16,415 nucleotides of DNA from Calditrichota bacterium (GCA_024275555.1 JAJRYW010000624.1:1-16415); one strand, 5' to 3'; positions 1 through 6,955 are shown, counted from the stretch's first letter. The notes: generated by a model from the sequence alone, not told the origin. Program-made: numbers and translations.

Positions 1-1
1 A

Positions 2-2035
2 GAGCCGGTGGTGATGCCCGCGGTGTTGCCCAACCTGCTTTGCAACGGGTCGTCCGGGATTGCCGTGGGGATGGCCACCAATATTCCTCCCCATAACTTG
101 CGCGAAGTTGTCGATGCGGTCATCGCCCAGGTGGATAATCCGGATATTACCACGGAAGAGCTGATGCAGCATATCAAAGGCCCGGATTTTCCCACCGCCG
201 GCATTATTTTCGGCAGCGCGGGGATCCGGGAAGCCTATGAAACCGGGCGCGGCAAATTGATTGTGCGGGCCCGGGCCAATATCGAGCATACCCGGGGCAA
301 CCGCGACCTGATCATCATTTCCGAGCTCCCTTACCAGGTAAATAAAGCCGCGCTGATCACTAAAATTGCCGAACTGGTGCGCAGCAAAAAGCTGGACGGC
401 ATCACCGATATCAATGACGAATCCGACCGCGACGGTATGCGCGTGGTGATCGAGTTGCGCCGCGACGCTACCCCGGAAGTGATCCTGAACCAGCTTTATA
501 AGCACACCCAAATGCAGACTACCTTCGGGATCATCAATCTGGCCCTGGTGGACGGGCAACCCAAGATTATGCCGTTAAAGGAAATGTTGCAACACTTCAT
601 CCATCACCGGATTGATGTGATTGTGCGGCGCACCCGGTTTTTGCTGGATAAAGCGGAACGCCGCGCCCACATTCTGGAAGGGCTGAAAATTGCCCTGGAT
701 AACATCGATGAAGTCATCGAGACGATCAAAAAATCGCGCAATCCCGAGACGGCCCAATCCAATTTGATGAAGCGGTTTGGTCTCTCGGAGATTCAGTCCA
801 AGGCCATTCTGGAGATGCGCCTGCAACGCTTGACCGGCCTGGAGCGCAAAAAGATCGAAGACGAGTACCGGGAAGTTTTAAAGACGATTAAAGAGTTGAA
901 GAACATCCTGGCCAGCGAAGCCCGGCAGTACCAGATCGTAAAAGAAGAACTGCTGGAGTTGAAAAAAACCTACGGCGATGATCGCCGCACCGAAATCATT
1001 AAAGATTACACCGAGTTTTCTATCGAAGATATGATTGCCGAAGAAGACATGGTCATCACGATTACCAAGAATGGCTATATCAAGCGTTATCCGGTGAGCG
1101 GCTATCGTCGCCAGAACCGCAACACCCGCGGCAGCACCGGCGCGGTGGCCAAAGGAGAAGATTTTGTGGAGCACCTCTTTATCGCCTCCACGCACAATTA
1201 TATCCTGTTTTTCACCGATCGCGGTAAATGCCATTGGCTGAAAGTGCACGAGGTTCCCCAGGTCGGGAAGGCCGGCAAAGGCCGCGCGATTGTGAACATG
1301 CTCCAACTGGACAAAGACGAGCAGGTGCGTGCCTTTATCAACGTGAAGGAATTCTCCGAAGACCTTTTCATCACCATGGCTACTCGAAAAGGGGTGATTA
1401 AAAAGACCCGTCTTTCCGCCTTCAGCCATCCGCGCCGCGACGGTATTTATGCCATCAAGATTAATCCCGGCGACACCTTAATCGAAGCCAAGCTGACCGA
1501 CGGCTCGAATGACATTTTCCTGGCGACCTCGATGGGCATGGCCATTCGTTTCGGCGAAAAGGAAGTTCGGGAAATGGGCCGGGTGGCGGCCGGCGTGCGG
1601 GGCATCTCGCTTTCCAAAGACGATTATGTGATCGGCATGGTGGTGGTTAAGCGGGAAGGCACCTTGCTGGCGGTGTCGGAGCGGGGTTTCGGGAAACGCA
1701 CCGATATCCGGGAATACCGCACCACCCACCGGGGCGGCAAAGGAATAAAAACCTTTAAGGTCAGCGATAAAACCGGGCGCCTTATCGCCATCAAAGAAGT
1801 CATTGATGACGACGACCTGATGCTCATCACCGACCGCGCCATTATTCTGCGCATCCATGTGGGCAACATTAAGGCCATTGGCCGGAACACCATGGGCGTG
1901 CGGGTGATGAAATTAGACCCGGGGGCCAAGATCAGCGATGTTGCCCGGGTGGCCAAGTCCGAAGACGATGATCTGGACCTGGATATGGAAGACGAAGAAC
2001 CGGGTTCGGAAGACGAACAGCCCGATCTGATCTGA
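2..2035 (+). CDS. gyrA: DNA gyrase subunit A, 3' part (5' end outside window)
   Basis: GyrA is the DNA breakage-reunion subunit of the type II topoisomerase that introduces negative supercoils. The reading frame is open at the left edge; 677 residues are visible. Compared with the family's usual 800-870 residues, about 150 N-terminal residues are missing, including the active-site tyrosine. The segment opens with the conserved stretch PNLLCNGSSGIAVGMATNIP, then the GPDFPTAG motif, the tower and coiled-coil region, and the C-terminal beta-pinwheel. The GyrA box is present as THRGGKG (about 1724-1744), which argues for GyrA rather than ParC. The last 25 or so residues are a strongly acidic Asp/Glu tail; in other bacteria such tails tune supercoiling activity. 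One oddity: the usual Arg/Lys before PNLL is Val (PAVLPNLL). A hairpin follows the stop and rex is the next gene. Confidence 0.97.
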   Translation, partial: EPVVMPAVLPNLLCNGSSGIAVGMATNIPPHNLREVVDAVIAQVDNPDITTEELMQHIKGPDFPTAGIIFGSAGIREAYETGRGKLIVRARANIEHTRGNRDLIIISELPYQVNKAALITKIAELVRSKKLDGITDINDESDRDGMRVVIELRRDATPEVILNQLYKHTQMQTTFGIINLALVDGQPKIMPLKEMLQHFIHHRIDVIVRRTRFLLDKAERRAHILEGLKIALDNIDEVIETIKKSRNPETAQSNLMKRFGLSEIQSKAILEMRLQRLTGLERKKIEDEYREVLKTIKELKNILASEARQYQIVKEELLELKKTYGDDRRTEIIKDYTEFSIEDMIAEEDMVITITKNGYIKRYPVSGYRRQNRNTRGSTGAVAKGEDFVEHLFIASTHNYILFFTDRGKCHWLKVHEVPQVGKAGKGRAIVNMLQLDKDEQVRAFINVKEFSEDLFITMATRKGVIKKTRLSAFSHPRRDGIYAIKINPGDTLIEAKLTDGSNDIFLATSMGMAIRFGEKEVREMGRVAAGVRGISLSKDDYVIGMVVVKREGTLLAVSERGFGKRTDIREYRTTHRGGKGIKTFKVSDKTGRLIAIKEVIDDDDLMLITDRAIILRIHVGNIKAIGRNTMGVRVMKLDPGAKISDVARVAKSEDDDLDLDMEDEEPGSEDEQPDLI

Positions 2036-2055
2036 ACCCCTCTTTAAATTTAACA

Positions 2056-2092
2056 GGTCCGGGACAGCCTTTTCCGTAGGCTGTCCCGGACC
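2056..2092 (+). terminator. gyrA downstream hairpin, probable terminator
   Basis: Perfect 14-bp inverted repeat: GGTCCGGGACAGCC (2056-2069), a 9-nt loop, then GGCTGTCCCGGACC (2079-2092). It starts 20 nt after the gyrA stop. The stem is very GC-rich, but only a short GTATTT follows rather than a clean T-run. It may therefore be a weak or factor-assisted terminator, or a 3'-end stabilising hairpin. Confidence 0.62.
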
Positions 2093-2168
2093 GTATTTGC
2101 AAGAGGAACTGTAGCCAAAAGCGACTTCCCACAACTTTTAGAAAAATATCACAAAAGTAACTTTCAAT

Positions 2169-2197
2169 TTGCTTCTTTAATAAGTATTGCTTACCAT
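2169..2197 (+). promoter_or_regulatory. Candidate sigma70-type promoter upstream of structured rex leader
   Basis: TTGCTT (2169-2174), a 17-nt spacer and TACCAT (2192-2197) in an AT-rich stretch. Matches to consensus are 3/6 and 4/6. The expected start near 2204-2206 falls exactly where the sequence turns GC-rich and strongly structured. Pattern only; no proof of activity. Confidence 0.3.
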
Positions 2198-2205
2198 TTA
2201 TCTTA

Positions 2206-2338
2206 GGGGCCTGGGTCGCATAAAATATGCGGCTGCCAAACGCTCAGGACCGGGAATGAACCCCAGCCTGAATGGTTTCCTCGATCGAGGGCGCCGACCT
2301 CTACCCACCATCGTTTTATTGGTCGTATTCAGAGCCCC
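2206..2338 (+). ncRNA. Candidate structured RNA or rex 5' leader
   Basis: This GC-rich island lies inside an AT-rich gap. GGGGCCTG (2206-2213) can pair with CAG-A-GCCCC (2330-2338, one bulged A) and close the whole segment. Inside are three small hairpins: CGCATA-AAA-TATGCG (2217-2231), CAGG/CCTG with inner GGG/CCC (2245-2270) and the 12-bp palindrome CCTCGATCGAGG (2279-2290). No convincing reading frame spans it. It does not show the conserved SRP, tmRNA or RNase P motifs. It could be an independent small RNA (a 6S-like rod was considered) or a leader controlling rex. The fold is read by eye; no homology is claimed. Confidence 0.3.
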
Positions 2339-2355
2339 GGCAGTTTGGAACTTAC

Positions 2356-2369
2356 TATAATATTCACAA
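2356..2369 (+). promoter_or_regulatory. rex proximal -10 element with overlapping Rex half-site
   Basis: TATAAT (2356-2361) lies 39 nt before the rex start codon, and TTCACAA (2363-2369) follows directly. TTCACAA is a perfect half of the known Rex operator TTGTGAA-N4-TTCACAA. The matching left half is poor (TTACTAT, 3 of 7). No good -35 sits 17 nt upstream. Rex genes are often self-regulated, so an operator here is plausible. Confidence 0.4.
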
Positions 2370-2399
2370 TATTGGAAATTTTTGAATAAAGGTGGAATT

Positions 2400-3023
2400 A
2401 TGAAAAAGGTTTCGGAATCAACGATTCGTCGACTTTCCAAGTATTACCGCTCATTGGAATACCTGATTGAGAAGGGGATCGAAACGGTATCTTCGGAGCA
2501 ACTCGCTGAAATGGACAGCATAACTTCTGCACAAGTACGCAAGGATCTTTCATTTTTCGGAACATTTGGTAAACGGGGCCTGGGATATAACACCAAGATG
2601 CTGATGAGGCAGATTGGCGATATTCTGGGGTTAAACCGCAAATGGAGTGTGTGCATTATCGGGGCGGGAAACATCGGACGCGCCCTGGTGAGCTACCAGG
2701 AGTTTAAAAAACAAGGTTTTGATGTCCAACTGTTGTTTGATTCCGATCCGAAAAAAGTGGGGTCGAAAATCGGGCATTTAAAAGTACAGCACTCGGATCG
2801 TCTCAAAGAAGCCGTTAAGGAAGCCGGTATTGAAATCGGTATTATCGCCGTTCCGGCTGCGGCGGCCCAGCGAGTGGCCAACGAATTGATGGAAGCCGGC
2901 GTGTCGGCCATATTGAACTTTGCCCCGGTGAGCATCAAAGTGCCGGAAGGGGTGATGGTTAAAAATGAAAATACCGCTATCGAAATTGAGGCGTTGTCCT
3001 ATTTCCTGACGAATGATAAATAA
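2400..3023 (+). CDS. rex: Redox-sensing transcriptional repressor Rex
   Basis: Rex is a cytoplasmic homodimeric repressor that reads the NADH/NAD+ ratio: NADH binding releases it from operators of fermentative and respiratory genes. The protein has 207 residues, the usual length. Residues 1-78 are the winged-helix DNA-binding domain, including ITSAQVRKDLSFFG followed by GKRGLGYN. Residues 79-207 are the Rossmann fold, with the nucleotide loop IGAGNIGRAL (87-96) and the typical LNFAPV near residues 172-177. The ATG at 2400 is preferred because AAAGGTGG lies 4 nt upstream; an in-frame TTG at 2382 would place that Shine-Dalgarno inside the gene. The gene appears monocistronic, with a long leader upstream and a strong terminator 20 nt after its stop. 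Confidence 0.96.
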   Translation: MKKVSESTIRRLSKYYRSLEYLIEKGIETVSSEQLAEMDSITSAQVRKDLSFFGTFGKRGLGYNTKMLMRQIGDILGLNRKWSVCIIGAGNIGRALVSYQEFKKQGFDVQLLFDSDPKKVGSKIGHLKVQHSDRLKEAVKEAGIEIGIIAVPAAAAQRVANELMEAGVSAILNFAPVSIKVPEGVMVKNENTAIEIEALSYFLTNDK

Positions 3024-3043
3024 TGTGTTTTGCAGCGCCGAAA

Positions 3044-3078
3044 TCAAAAAAGCCGGGCAAACAACCCGGCTTTTTTGA
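3044..3078. terminator. Bidirectional rho-independent terminator between rex and the TPR gene
   Basis: Perfect 14-bp inverted repeat: TCAAAAAAGCCGGG (3044-3057), loop CAAACAA, CCCGGCTTTTTTGA (3065-3078). The GC stem is flanked by six A on one side and six T on the other, so it works as an intrinsic terminator on both strands. It sits between the convergent ends of rex and the lipoprotein gene. Confidence 0.95.
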
Positions 3079-3103
3079 CAATACAATTTCATAGTGCGGT
3101 CGA

Positions 3104-4207
3104 TTAGTTGCCTTCACCCTTCAACTCTTTGGATTTATTAAAGGCTTCCTCTGCTTTATCCTTCATTCCCATTTTACCGTAAACAATGGCCAGGTATTCC
3201 CACATGGTCGGGTCGTCGGGATACATTTCCACGGTTTTCTCCATAAACTCAACGGCTTCTTCCGACTTGTCGGAGCGGACGTAACAACTGGCCAGAACTT
3301 TTAAAGTGGTCTCGTTATCCGGTTCGGCTTCCAGGCTCTTTTTAAAATAAGGGATGGCCTCGTCAAACTGGCCCTGGTTGTAATAACTTACCCCGATGTT
3401 ATAAGCCAGGTCGGCGTTGTCCGGGTCGAGTTCCATGGCTTTCTGATAGAATTCATTCGACTTGGCCCAGTTTTCCCGGAGTCCTTCAAGAATTCCCAGT
3501 TGTTTGTAGGCGTTGCTGTTTTGCGGATCAACTTCCAGCACTTTTTTGAACATATCGATGGCTTTGTCATAATTGTCCATCCGGGTATAAATGTCTCCGG
3601 CGCCCAATAAGACATCTACATCCTTGGGATGGTCGGCAACGGCTTTTTCCAGGAGCGGGTCAATTTTTTCGGTTTCCCCCAGTTCCAGGTAAGCCAGGCT
3701 TAACAGGTAAATCGGCTCCGTGCGATCGGGAGAAATTTGCATAGCCATTTCCAGATTGTCGCGCACTTCATTCAACAATTTTTTCTTTTCGGCTTCATCT
3801 TCGGTTTGCACGGCTACATTCTGTTTTTTTACCGCGGTGTTGTAGCTTTCGGCAAATTTAAGATTGCGCTCGGTGGTGATAAGGTCTTTGGCGACCACAC
3901 TGCGTCCCTTGAAACTGATTTTGGCGTTCGGGTTCAGGGCCAAAACTTTGTCATAGGCTTCATTCATGGTCTGGTAATCTTTTTTATACTCCCCGTTAAG
4001 ATAGCCCCAATAGAACCAGACTTCGGGATCCTCCGGGTAGAGTTCGATGGCCCGCTGGGCGCTCTCGTAGGCCTGCTGGTATCCCGGGGGATTCTGCTTT
4101 AAGGAAATTTTAATTCCTTCTACTTCCGGCTTGCTGGTGGGGCAGCCTGACACCAGGATTCCCAACACGATAGCCAGAAGAGTAGATTTTAAATAAGAAT
4201 TAATCAT
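3104..4207 (-). CDS. TPR-repeat lipoprotein
   Basis: The protein has 367 residues. It has a short N-terminal hydrophobic segment and a lipobox, LVSGC, with the lipidated cysteine at residue 22. It is thus predicted to be exported and lipid-anchored, in the outer membrane or the periplasmic face of the inner membrane. The rest is tetratricopeptide repeats: a first block around residues 43-97, a charged Lys/Glu-rich stretch around 115-150, and at least five more repeats to the C terminus, each with the W/Y-L-G-A-P pattern. TPRs bind proteins; no catalytic motif is seen. AGGAGGAG lies just upstream of the ATG, a strong ribosome site. The gene starts 20 nt after the mtnA stop, so it is probably the last gene of that leftward operon. 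Its partner is unknown. Confidence 0.9.
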   Translation of the reverse strand: MINSYLKSTLLAIVLGILVSGCPTSKPEVEGIKISLKQNPPGYQQAYESAQRAIELYPEDPEVWFYWGYLNGEYKKDYQTMNEAYDKVLALNPNAKISFKGRSVVAKDLITTERNLKFAESYNTAVKKQNVAVQTEDEAEKKKLLNEVRDNLEMAMQISPDRTEPIYLLSLAYLELGETEKIDPLLEKAVADHPKDVDVLLGAGDIYTRMDNYDKAIDMFKKVLEVDPQNSNAYKQLGILEGLRENWAKSNEFYQKAMELDPDNADLAYNIGVSYYNQGQFDEAIPYFKKSLEAEPDNETTLKVLASCYVRSDKSEEAVEFMEKTVEMYPDDPTMWEYLAIVYGKMGMKDKAEEAFNKSKELKGEGN

Positions 4208-4227
4208 TAGACGCTCCTCCTGATTTG

Positions 4228-5277
4228 TTAAGCAAATAATTGTTTATGTGCAACTTTTTGTATGTTTTCCCGGTACGGCGCACGGATGATCCCCGCTTCG
4301 GTAATAATTCCGCTGATCAGTTCCGGCGGGGTGACATCAAAAGCAGGGTTCCAGCAGGACACATCCGGAACGGTGATCAGGCATCGATTAAACACCTTCC
4401 GGATTTCATCGTTATTGCGCATTTCAATGGGAATATCTTTTCCGTGCTTCAGATTGAAATCAAATGTTGAGAGCGGGGCGGCAACGTAAAACGGTATCCG
4501 GTGGTATTTGGCCAAAACAGCTAAGCCGTATGTGCCGATTTTATTCGCCGCGGAACCGTCGGAGGCAATGCGATCAGCCCCGACAATGACCAGGTCTGCC
4601 ATTCCTTGTTGCATTAGGGCCGCGGCCATGTTATCGCAGATTAAATCCACCGGGACGCCGGCGGTATGTAATTCCCAGACGGTTAAACGGGCGCCTTGCA
4701 GCACCGGCCGGGTTTCATCGGCATAGACATGCACTTTTTTGCCGCGCTGATGAGCCTTGTAAACCACTGCCAAGGCAGTGCCGATTCCCCCGGTAGCCAG
4801 GGCTCCGGTATTGCAGTGAGTGAGAATACGGCAGGACTCCGGCACCACGTCCTGACCATGCTCCCCAATTAGATCACAGCGTTGCCGGTCGTCTTCGTGT
4901 AACGCCCTGGCAAGTTTAAATAACCGGTCTTTCAGGGAGGCGGTCGGTTCGTCCTGGTGAGGCAGCAGCGCTTGCCGAAGGCTTTCCAGCGCCCAGCGCA
5001 AATTAACCGCGGTAGGCCGGGCGGATGCCAAATAATCAATCTGCCGATTCATCTCGGCAAAAAATTGGGGGGATTCTCCGGAAAAATTACGCAAGGCCAG
5101 GTACAGCCCATATGCGGCCGTGATGCCAATAGCAGGCGCGCCCCGCACCATCAACGAGCAGATGGCCTCGAATACGTCGGAGACTTCCGTCAGACGGCAG
5201 TAGACGGTCTCTTCCGGTATCCGGGTCTGGTCCAGCAGAACCAGCGCATCATCTTTCCATTCAACAGCTTTAATCAT
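4228..5277 (-). CDS. mtnA: Methylthioribose-1-phosphate isomerase
   Basis: MtnA converts 5-methylthioribose 1-phosphate to 5-methylthioribulose 1-phosphate in the cytoplasmic methionine salvage pathway. At 349 residues it is full length for the family. Visible landmarks are RGAPAIG (45-51), the phosphate and substrate loop HCNTGALATGG (154-164) with the catalytic cysteine at 155, ADETRPVLQGARLT (186-199), and GADRI (233-237) with the catalytic aspartate at 235, followed by NKIGTYGLA. Cys plus Asp separates it from the eIF2B regulatory subunits of the same fold. A related sugar-bisphosphate isomerase function cannot be excluded from sequence alone. No clear Shine-Dalgarno precedes the ATG (upstream sequence aatgaatacgat). 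No other methionine salvage gene is in the window; the neighbours are a reductase and a TPR lipoprotein. Confidence 0.95.
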   Translation of the reverse strand: MIKAVEWKDDALVLLDQTRIPEETVYCRLTEVSDVFEAICSLMVRGAPAIGITAAYGLYLALRNFSGESPQFFAEMNRQIDYLASARPTAVNLRWALESLRQALLPHQDEPTASLKDRLFKLARALHEDDRQRCDLIGEHGQDVVPESCRILTHCNTGALATGGIGTALAVVYKAHQRGKKVHVYADETRPVLQGARLTVWELHTAGVPVDLICDNMAAALMQQGMADLVIVGADRIASDGSAANKIGTYGLAVLAKYHRIPFYVAAPLSTFDFNLKHGKDIPIEMRNNDEIRKVFNRCLITVPDVSCWNPAFDVTPPELISGIITEAGIIRAPYRENIQKVAHKQLFA

Positions 5278-5295
5278 ATCGTATTCATTTATTCA

Positions 5296-5334
5296 ATAAC
5301 TTAAAAAGTTATCATTTCACTGTGAATATATCAA
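5296..5334 (-). promoter_or_regulatory. Candidate mtnA promoter with two palindromic operator-like sites
   Basis: Reading leftward, TTGATA (5334-5329) is a good -35, followed by exactly 17 nt and TAACTT (5311-5306) preceded by TG-A, an extended -10. The spacer holds the palindrome TTCACTGTGAA (5316-5326). A second perfect inverted repeat, ATAACTT-AAA-AAGTTAT (5296-5312), covers the -10. The site lies in the 86-nt gap between the reductase stop and mtnA. It suggests that mtnA and the lipoprotein can be transcribed separately under a repressor. Confidence 0.45.
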
Positions 5335-5363
5335 GTTAAAGAAAATTTATCAGAATCCGGGAG

Positions 5364-6098
5364 TCAGGATAACGAGCGGCCCCCGTCAACCTTGATCACC
5401 GTCCCGGTAATAAAATCGCTGCCGCTGATCAGAAACTCGGCGGCGGCGGCAATGTCTCCGGCCGCGCCGACTCGCTGCAGGGGAGTGCGTTCAATCAGGC
5501 GATGCTCCTCTTCTTCATCATAGTCTTCGGCTAACAGGACCGTTCCCGGGGCAATGGCATTGACCAACACATGGGGAGCAAGCGCCTTGGCCAGGCCCTG
5601 CGTAAGCGCAATTACGCCGGCTTTGGATACACAATAGGGGATGTAGTCCTTCCAGACTTTCTCCGCGGCAACATCGGCGATATTAATAATCTTTCCCTCT
5701 TTCTGCCGCACCATCACTTCGCCGATGATCCGGCAGCCCAGGTAGACCCCGGTTAAATTGACATCCAGAAAGTGCCGCCAATCCGGGAGTGTCGATTGCA
5801 GGAAAGGCGTTTTATAAAAGATCGCTGCATTGTTAACCAATACATCGATTCGGCCATAAGCGGTTAATATCTCCTCGCGCATGGATAGCCAATCCTCTTC
5901 TTTGGAGATATCGCCCTGCACCAGCAGCGGCGCCGGCCCCAGGGCGGCCAATTGATTGGCGGTCTCCCGGGCCTTTTCCGCCTTGGTGCGATATTGAATG
6001 ACCACCCGCGCCCCGGCTTTGGCCAGGCGCAGCGCAATGGCCTTTCCCACTCGTTCAGCGCTCCCGGTGATCAGAATGACACGATCCTGCACTTGCAT
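5364..6098 (-). CDS. Short-chain dehydrogenase/reductase, pteridine reductase-like (PTR1/FolM type)
   Basis: The protein has 244 residues and a classical SDR Rossmann fold using NAD(P)H. The nucleotide motif is TGSAERVGKA (11-20) and the NNAA motif lies at 89-92. Where most SDRs have the catalytic serine, this protein has Asp142 (NIAD), exactly 13 residues before Tyr155 in YCVSK with Lys159. This D-Y-K triad is known from PTR1 pteridine reductases. NAIAPG, RTPLQRVG and ITGTVIKVDGG also fit that group. A dihydropteridine or dihydrofolate reduction role is therefore likely, but the substrate is inferred. The ATG at 6098 is chosen because GAAAGGA lies 5-6 nt upstream; a start at 6158 would add 20 residues with no ribosome site. 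It is the first gene of the leftward group with mtnA. Confidence 0.88.
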   Translation of the reverse strand: MQVQDRVILITGSAERVGKAIALRLAKAGARVVIQYRTKAEKARETANQLAALGPAPLLVQGDISKEEDWLSMREEILTAYGRIDVLVNNAAIFYKTPFLQSTLPDWRHFLDVNLTGVYLGCRIIGEVMVRQKEGKIINIADVAAEKVWKDYIPYCVSKAGVIALTQGLAKALAPHVLVNAIAPGTVLLAEDYDEEEEHRLIERTPLQRVGAAGDIAAAAEFLISGSDFITGTVIKVDGGRSLS

Positions 6099-6313
6099 GA
6101 TATCCTTTCGTTTCTGATTAACCGAGGGCAAAAATATTGATGAAACCATTGCAAACAAAGCGCTTTATTCCAATTTGGCAGGATTTTTCCTGAGACTGGG
6201 GAGGCAGAGACTGTGCAAAGTCGCCCTTAATTGTTTGGGAAAAAACTAAATTCACGGGGCGAATCGGTCGAAATGCAGTTAAGAGCATGAGGACAGGGAA
6301 TGTTGTTAATTGT

Positions 6314-6381
6314 CAGGAACAGACGATGTCTATTCTCCCGCCAATCCGTTGCATTCGCGACGCTCCGGCGGATTGTTCCTG
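6314..6381 (+). repeat. Nested inverted-repeat structure upstream of cheW
   Basis: CAGGAACA (6314-6321) pairs with TGTTCCTG (6374-6381). Inside, CAATCCG (6342-6348) pairs with CGGATTG (6369-6375), and AGAC-GAT-GTCT (6321-6331) forms a small hairpin. The two outer stems share 2 nt, so some pairs are alternatives. The result resembles a three-way junction in an RNA leader, or a set of protein-binding sites. GCCCGGGC follows directly. No known riboswitch family is recognised. Confidence 0.35.
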
Positions 6382-6423
6382 CCCGGGCTGCCCGATCCTG
6401 ATTTCTTAATTGCTCTTCTAATA

Positions 6424-6441
6424 AGTGTTAACCCGAACACT
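6424..6441 (+). promoter_or_regulatory. Inverted repeat AGTGTT-N6-AACACT before cheW
   Basis: Perfect 6-bp arms, AGTGTT (6424-6429) and AACACT (6436-6441), with a 6-nt spacer, ending 25 nt before the cheW start. The geometry (18 bp, half-sites one helical turn apart) is typical of a dimeric regulator's operator. The regulator is unknown. Confidence 0.35.
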
Positions 6442-6466
6442 CACAGAAGCCAAGAGGGAGGCAACC

Positions 6467-6955
6467 ATGAGTGAAGTTGTTGAAAAAGCCAGCACCATTT
6501 ACCAACTGGTAAGTTTCTGTATTAATAATGAGGAGTATGGGATTGATATCCTCAACGTGCAGGAGATTATCCGCCCCATGGATATGACCCGGGTCCCCAA
6601 TGCGCCGGATTTCATCGAAGGAGTGATTAACCTGCGCGGAAAAATAGTTCCGGTGGTGGATTTGCGGCAACGCTTCAACCTTTCTTCCCGGAAACGGGAC
6701 GAGTCTTCCCGGATTATTGTGGTGGAGTTAAGCGGTAAAGTGGTTGGTTTCCTGGTGGATAAAGTTCGGGAAGTACTGCGGGTGGAGCAAGCTATAATCG
6801 AGCCGCCCCCGGAGTTAACCACTAATATCGATGTCCGCTACATCACCGGCGTGGCCAAACTTAAAGACCGCCTGCTGATTTTGCTCGACCTGGTAAAGGT
6901 GTTGAGTGTGGAAGAAAGAGAGAAACTGGCTTCGCTGGAAGAAACGGTGAATTAA
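6467..6955 (+). CDS. cheW: Chemotaxis coupling protein CheW
   Basis: CheW is the cytoplasmic adaptor that links chemoreceptors to the CheA kinase in the signalling array. The protein has 162 residues and is a single CheW domain (about 12-150). It opens with YQLVSFCINNEEYGIDILNV, followed by RVPNAPDFIEGVINLRG and the hallmark GKIVPVVDLRQRF. The second half carries the VVGFLVDKVREVLRV strand pair and ends LLILLDLVKVL. The ATG at 6467 is chosen because GAGGGAGG lies 5-6 nt upstream; an upstream in-frame start at 6425 would add 14 residues without a ribosome site. It is separated from the rest of the che genes by 328 nt, so it may have its own promoter or be the first gene of a long transcript. 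Confidence 0.96.
   Translation: MSEVVEKASTIYQLVSFCINNEEYGIDILNVQEIIRPMDMTRVPNAPDFIEGVINLRGKIVPVVDLRQRFNLSSRKRDESSRIIVVELSGKVVGFLVDKVREVLRVEQAIIEPPPELTTNIDVRYITGVAKLKDRLLILLDLVKVLSVEEREKLASLEETVN

Larger units (their letters stand above)
6099..6466. other. Divergent intergenic region between the reductase and cheW
   Basis: This 368-nt gap has no convincing gene. It must hold the leftward promoter of the reductase operon and probably the rightward promoter of cheW. No clean -35/-10 pair was found for either. Visible elements are a small hairpin CAGGA-TTTT-TCCTG (6179-6192), a nested inverted-repeat structure at 6314-6381 and an inverted repeat just before the cheW ribosome site (6424-6441). 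Confidence 0.6.

Noticed and set aside
878..1429. Long minus-strand frame of 183 codons inside gyrA
   Set aside because: It lies wholly within a strongly conserved gyrA frame, has no protein motif and no ribosome site; a codon-bias shadow.
2245..2270. tRNA T-arm-like string on the minus strand (GGGGTTCATTCCC)
   Set aside because: The loop lacks the conserved A58, and no acceptor stem, D arm or anticodon arm can be built around it.
2245..2275. Resemblance to the SRP RNA core (CAGG-x-CCGG...GAA...CAGCC)
   Set aside because: The GGAA tetraloop and the asymmetric AGCAG loop are missing, and the pairing around CCGGG differs. Similarity is limited to short GC motifs.
6177..6192. Sigma54-like TGGCA...TTCCT upstream of cheW
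   Set aside because: The invariant GC of the -12 element is missing (TTCCT instead of TTGC); the sequence is better described as a small hairpin.
6247..6274. Sigma28-like motif (TAAA ... GTCGAAAT) upstream of cheW
   Set aside because: The spacer would be 16 rather than 15 nt and only 5 of 8 bases match the downstream box; too weak to call.
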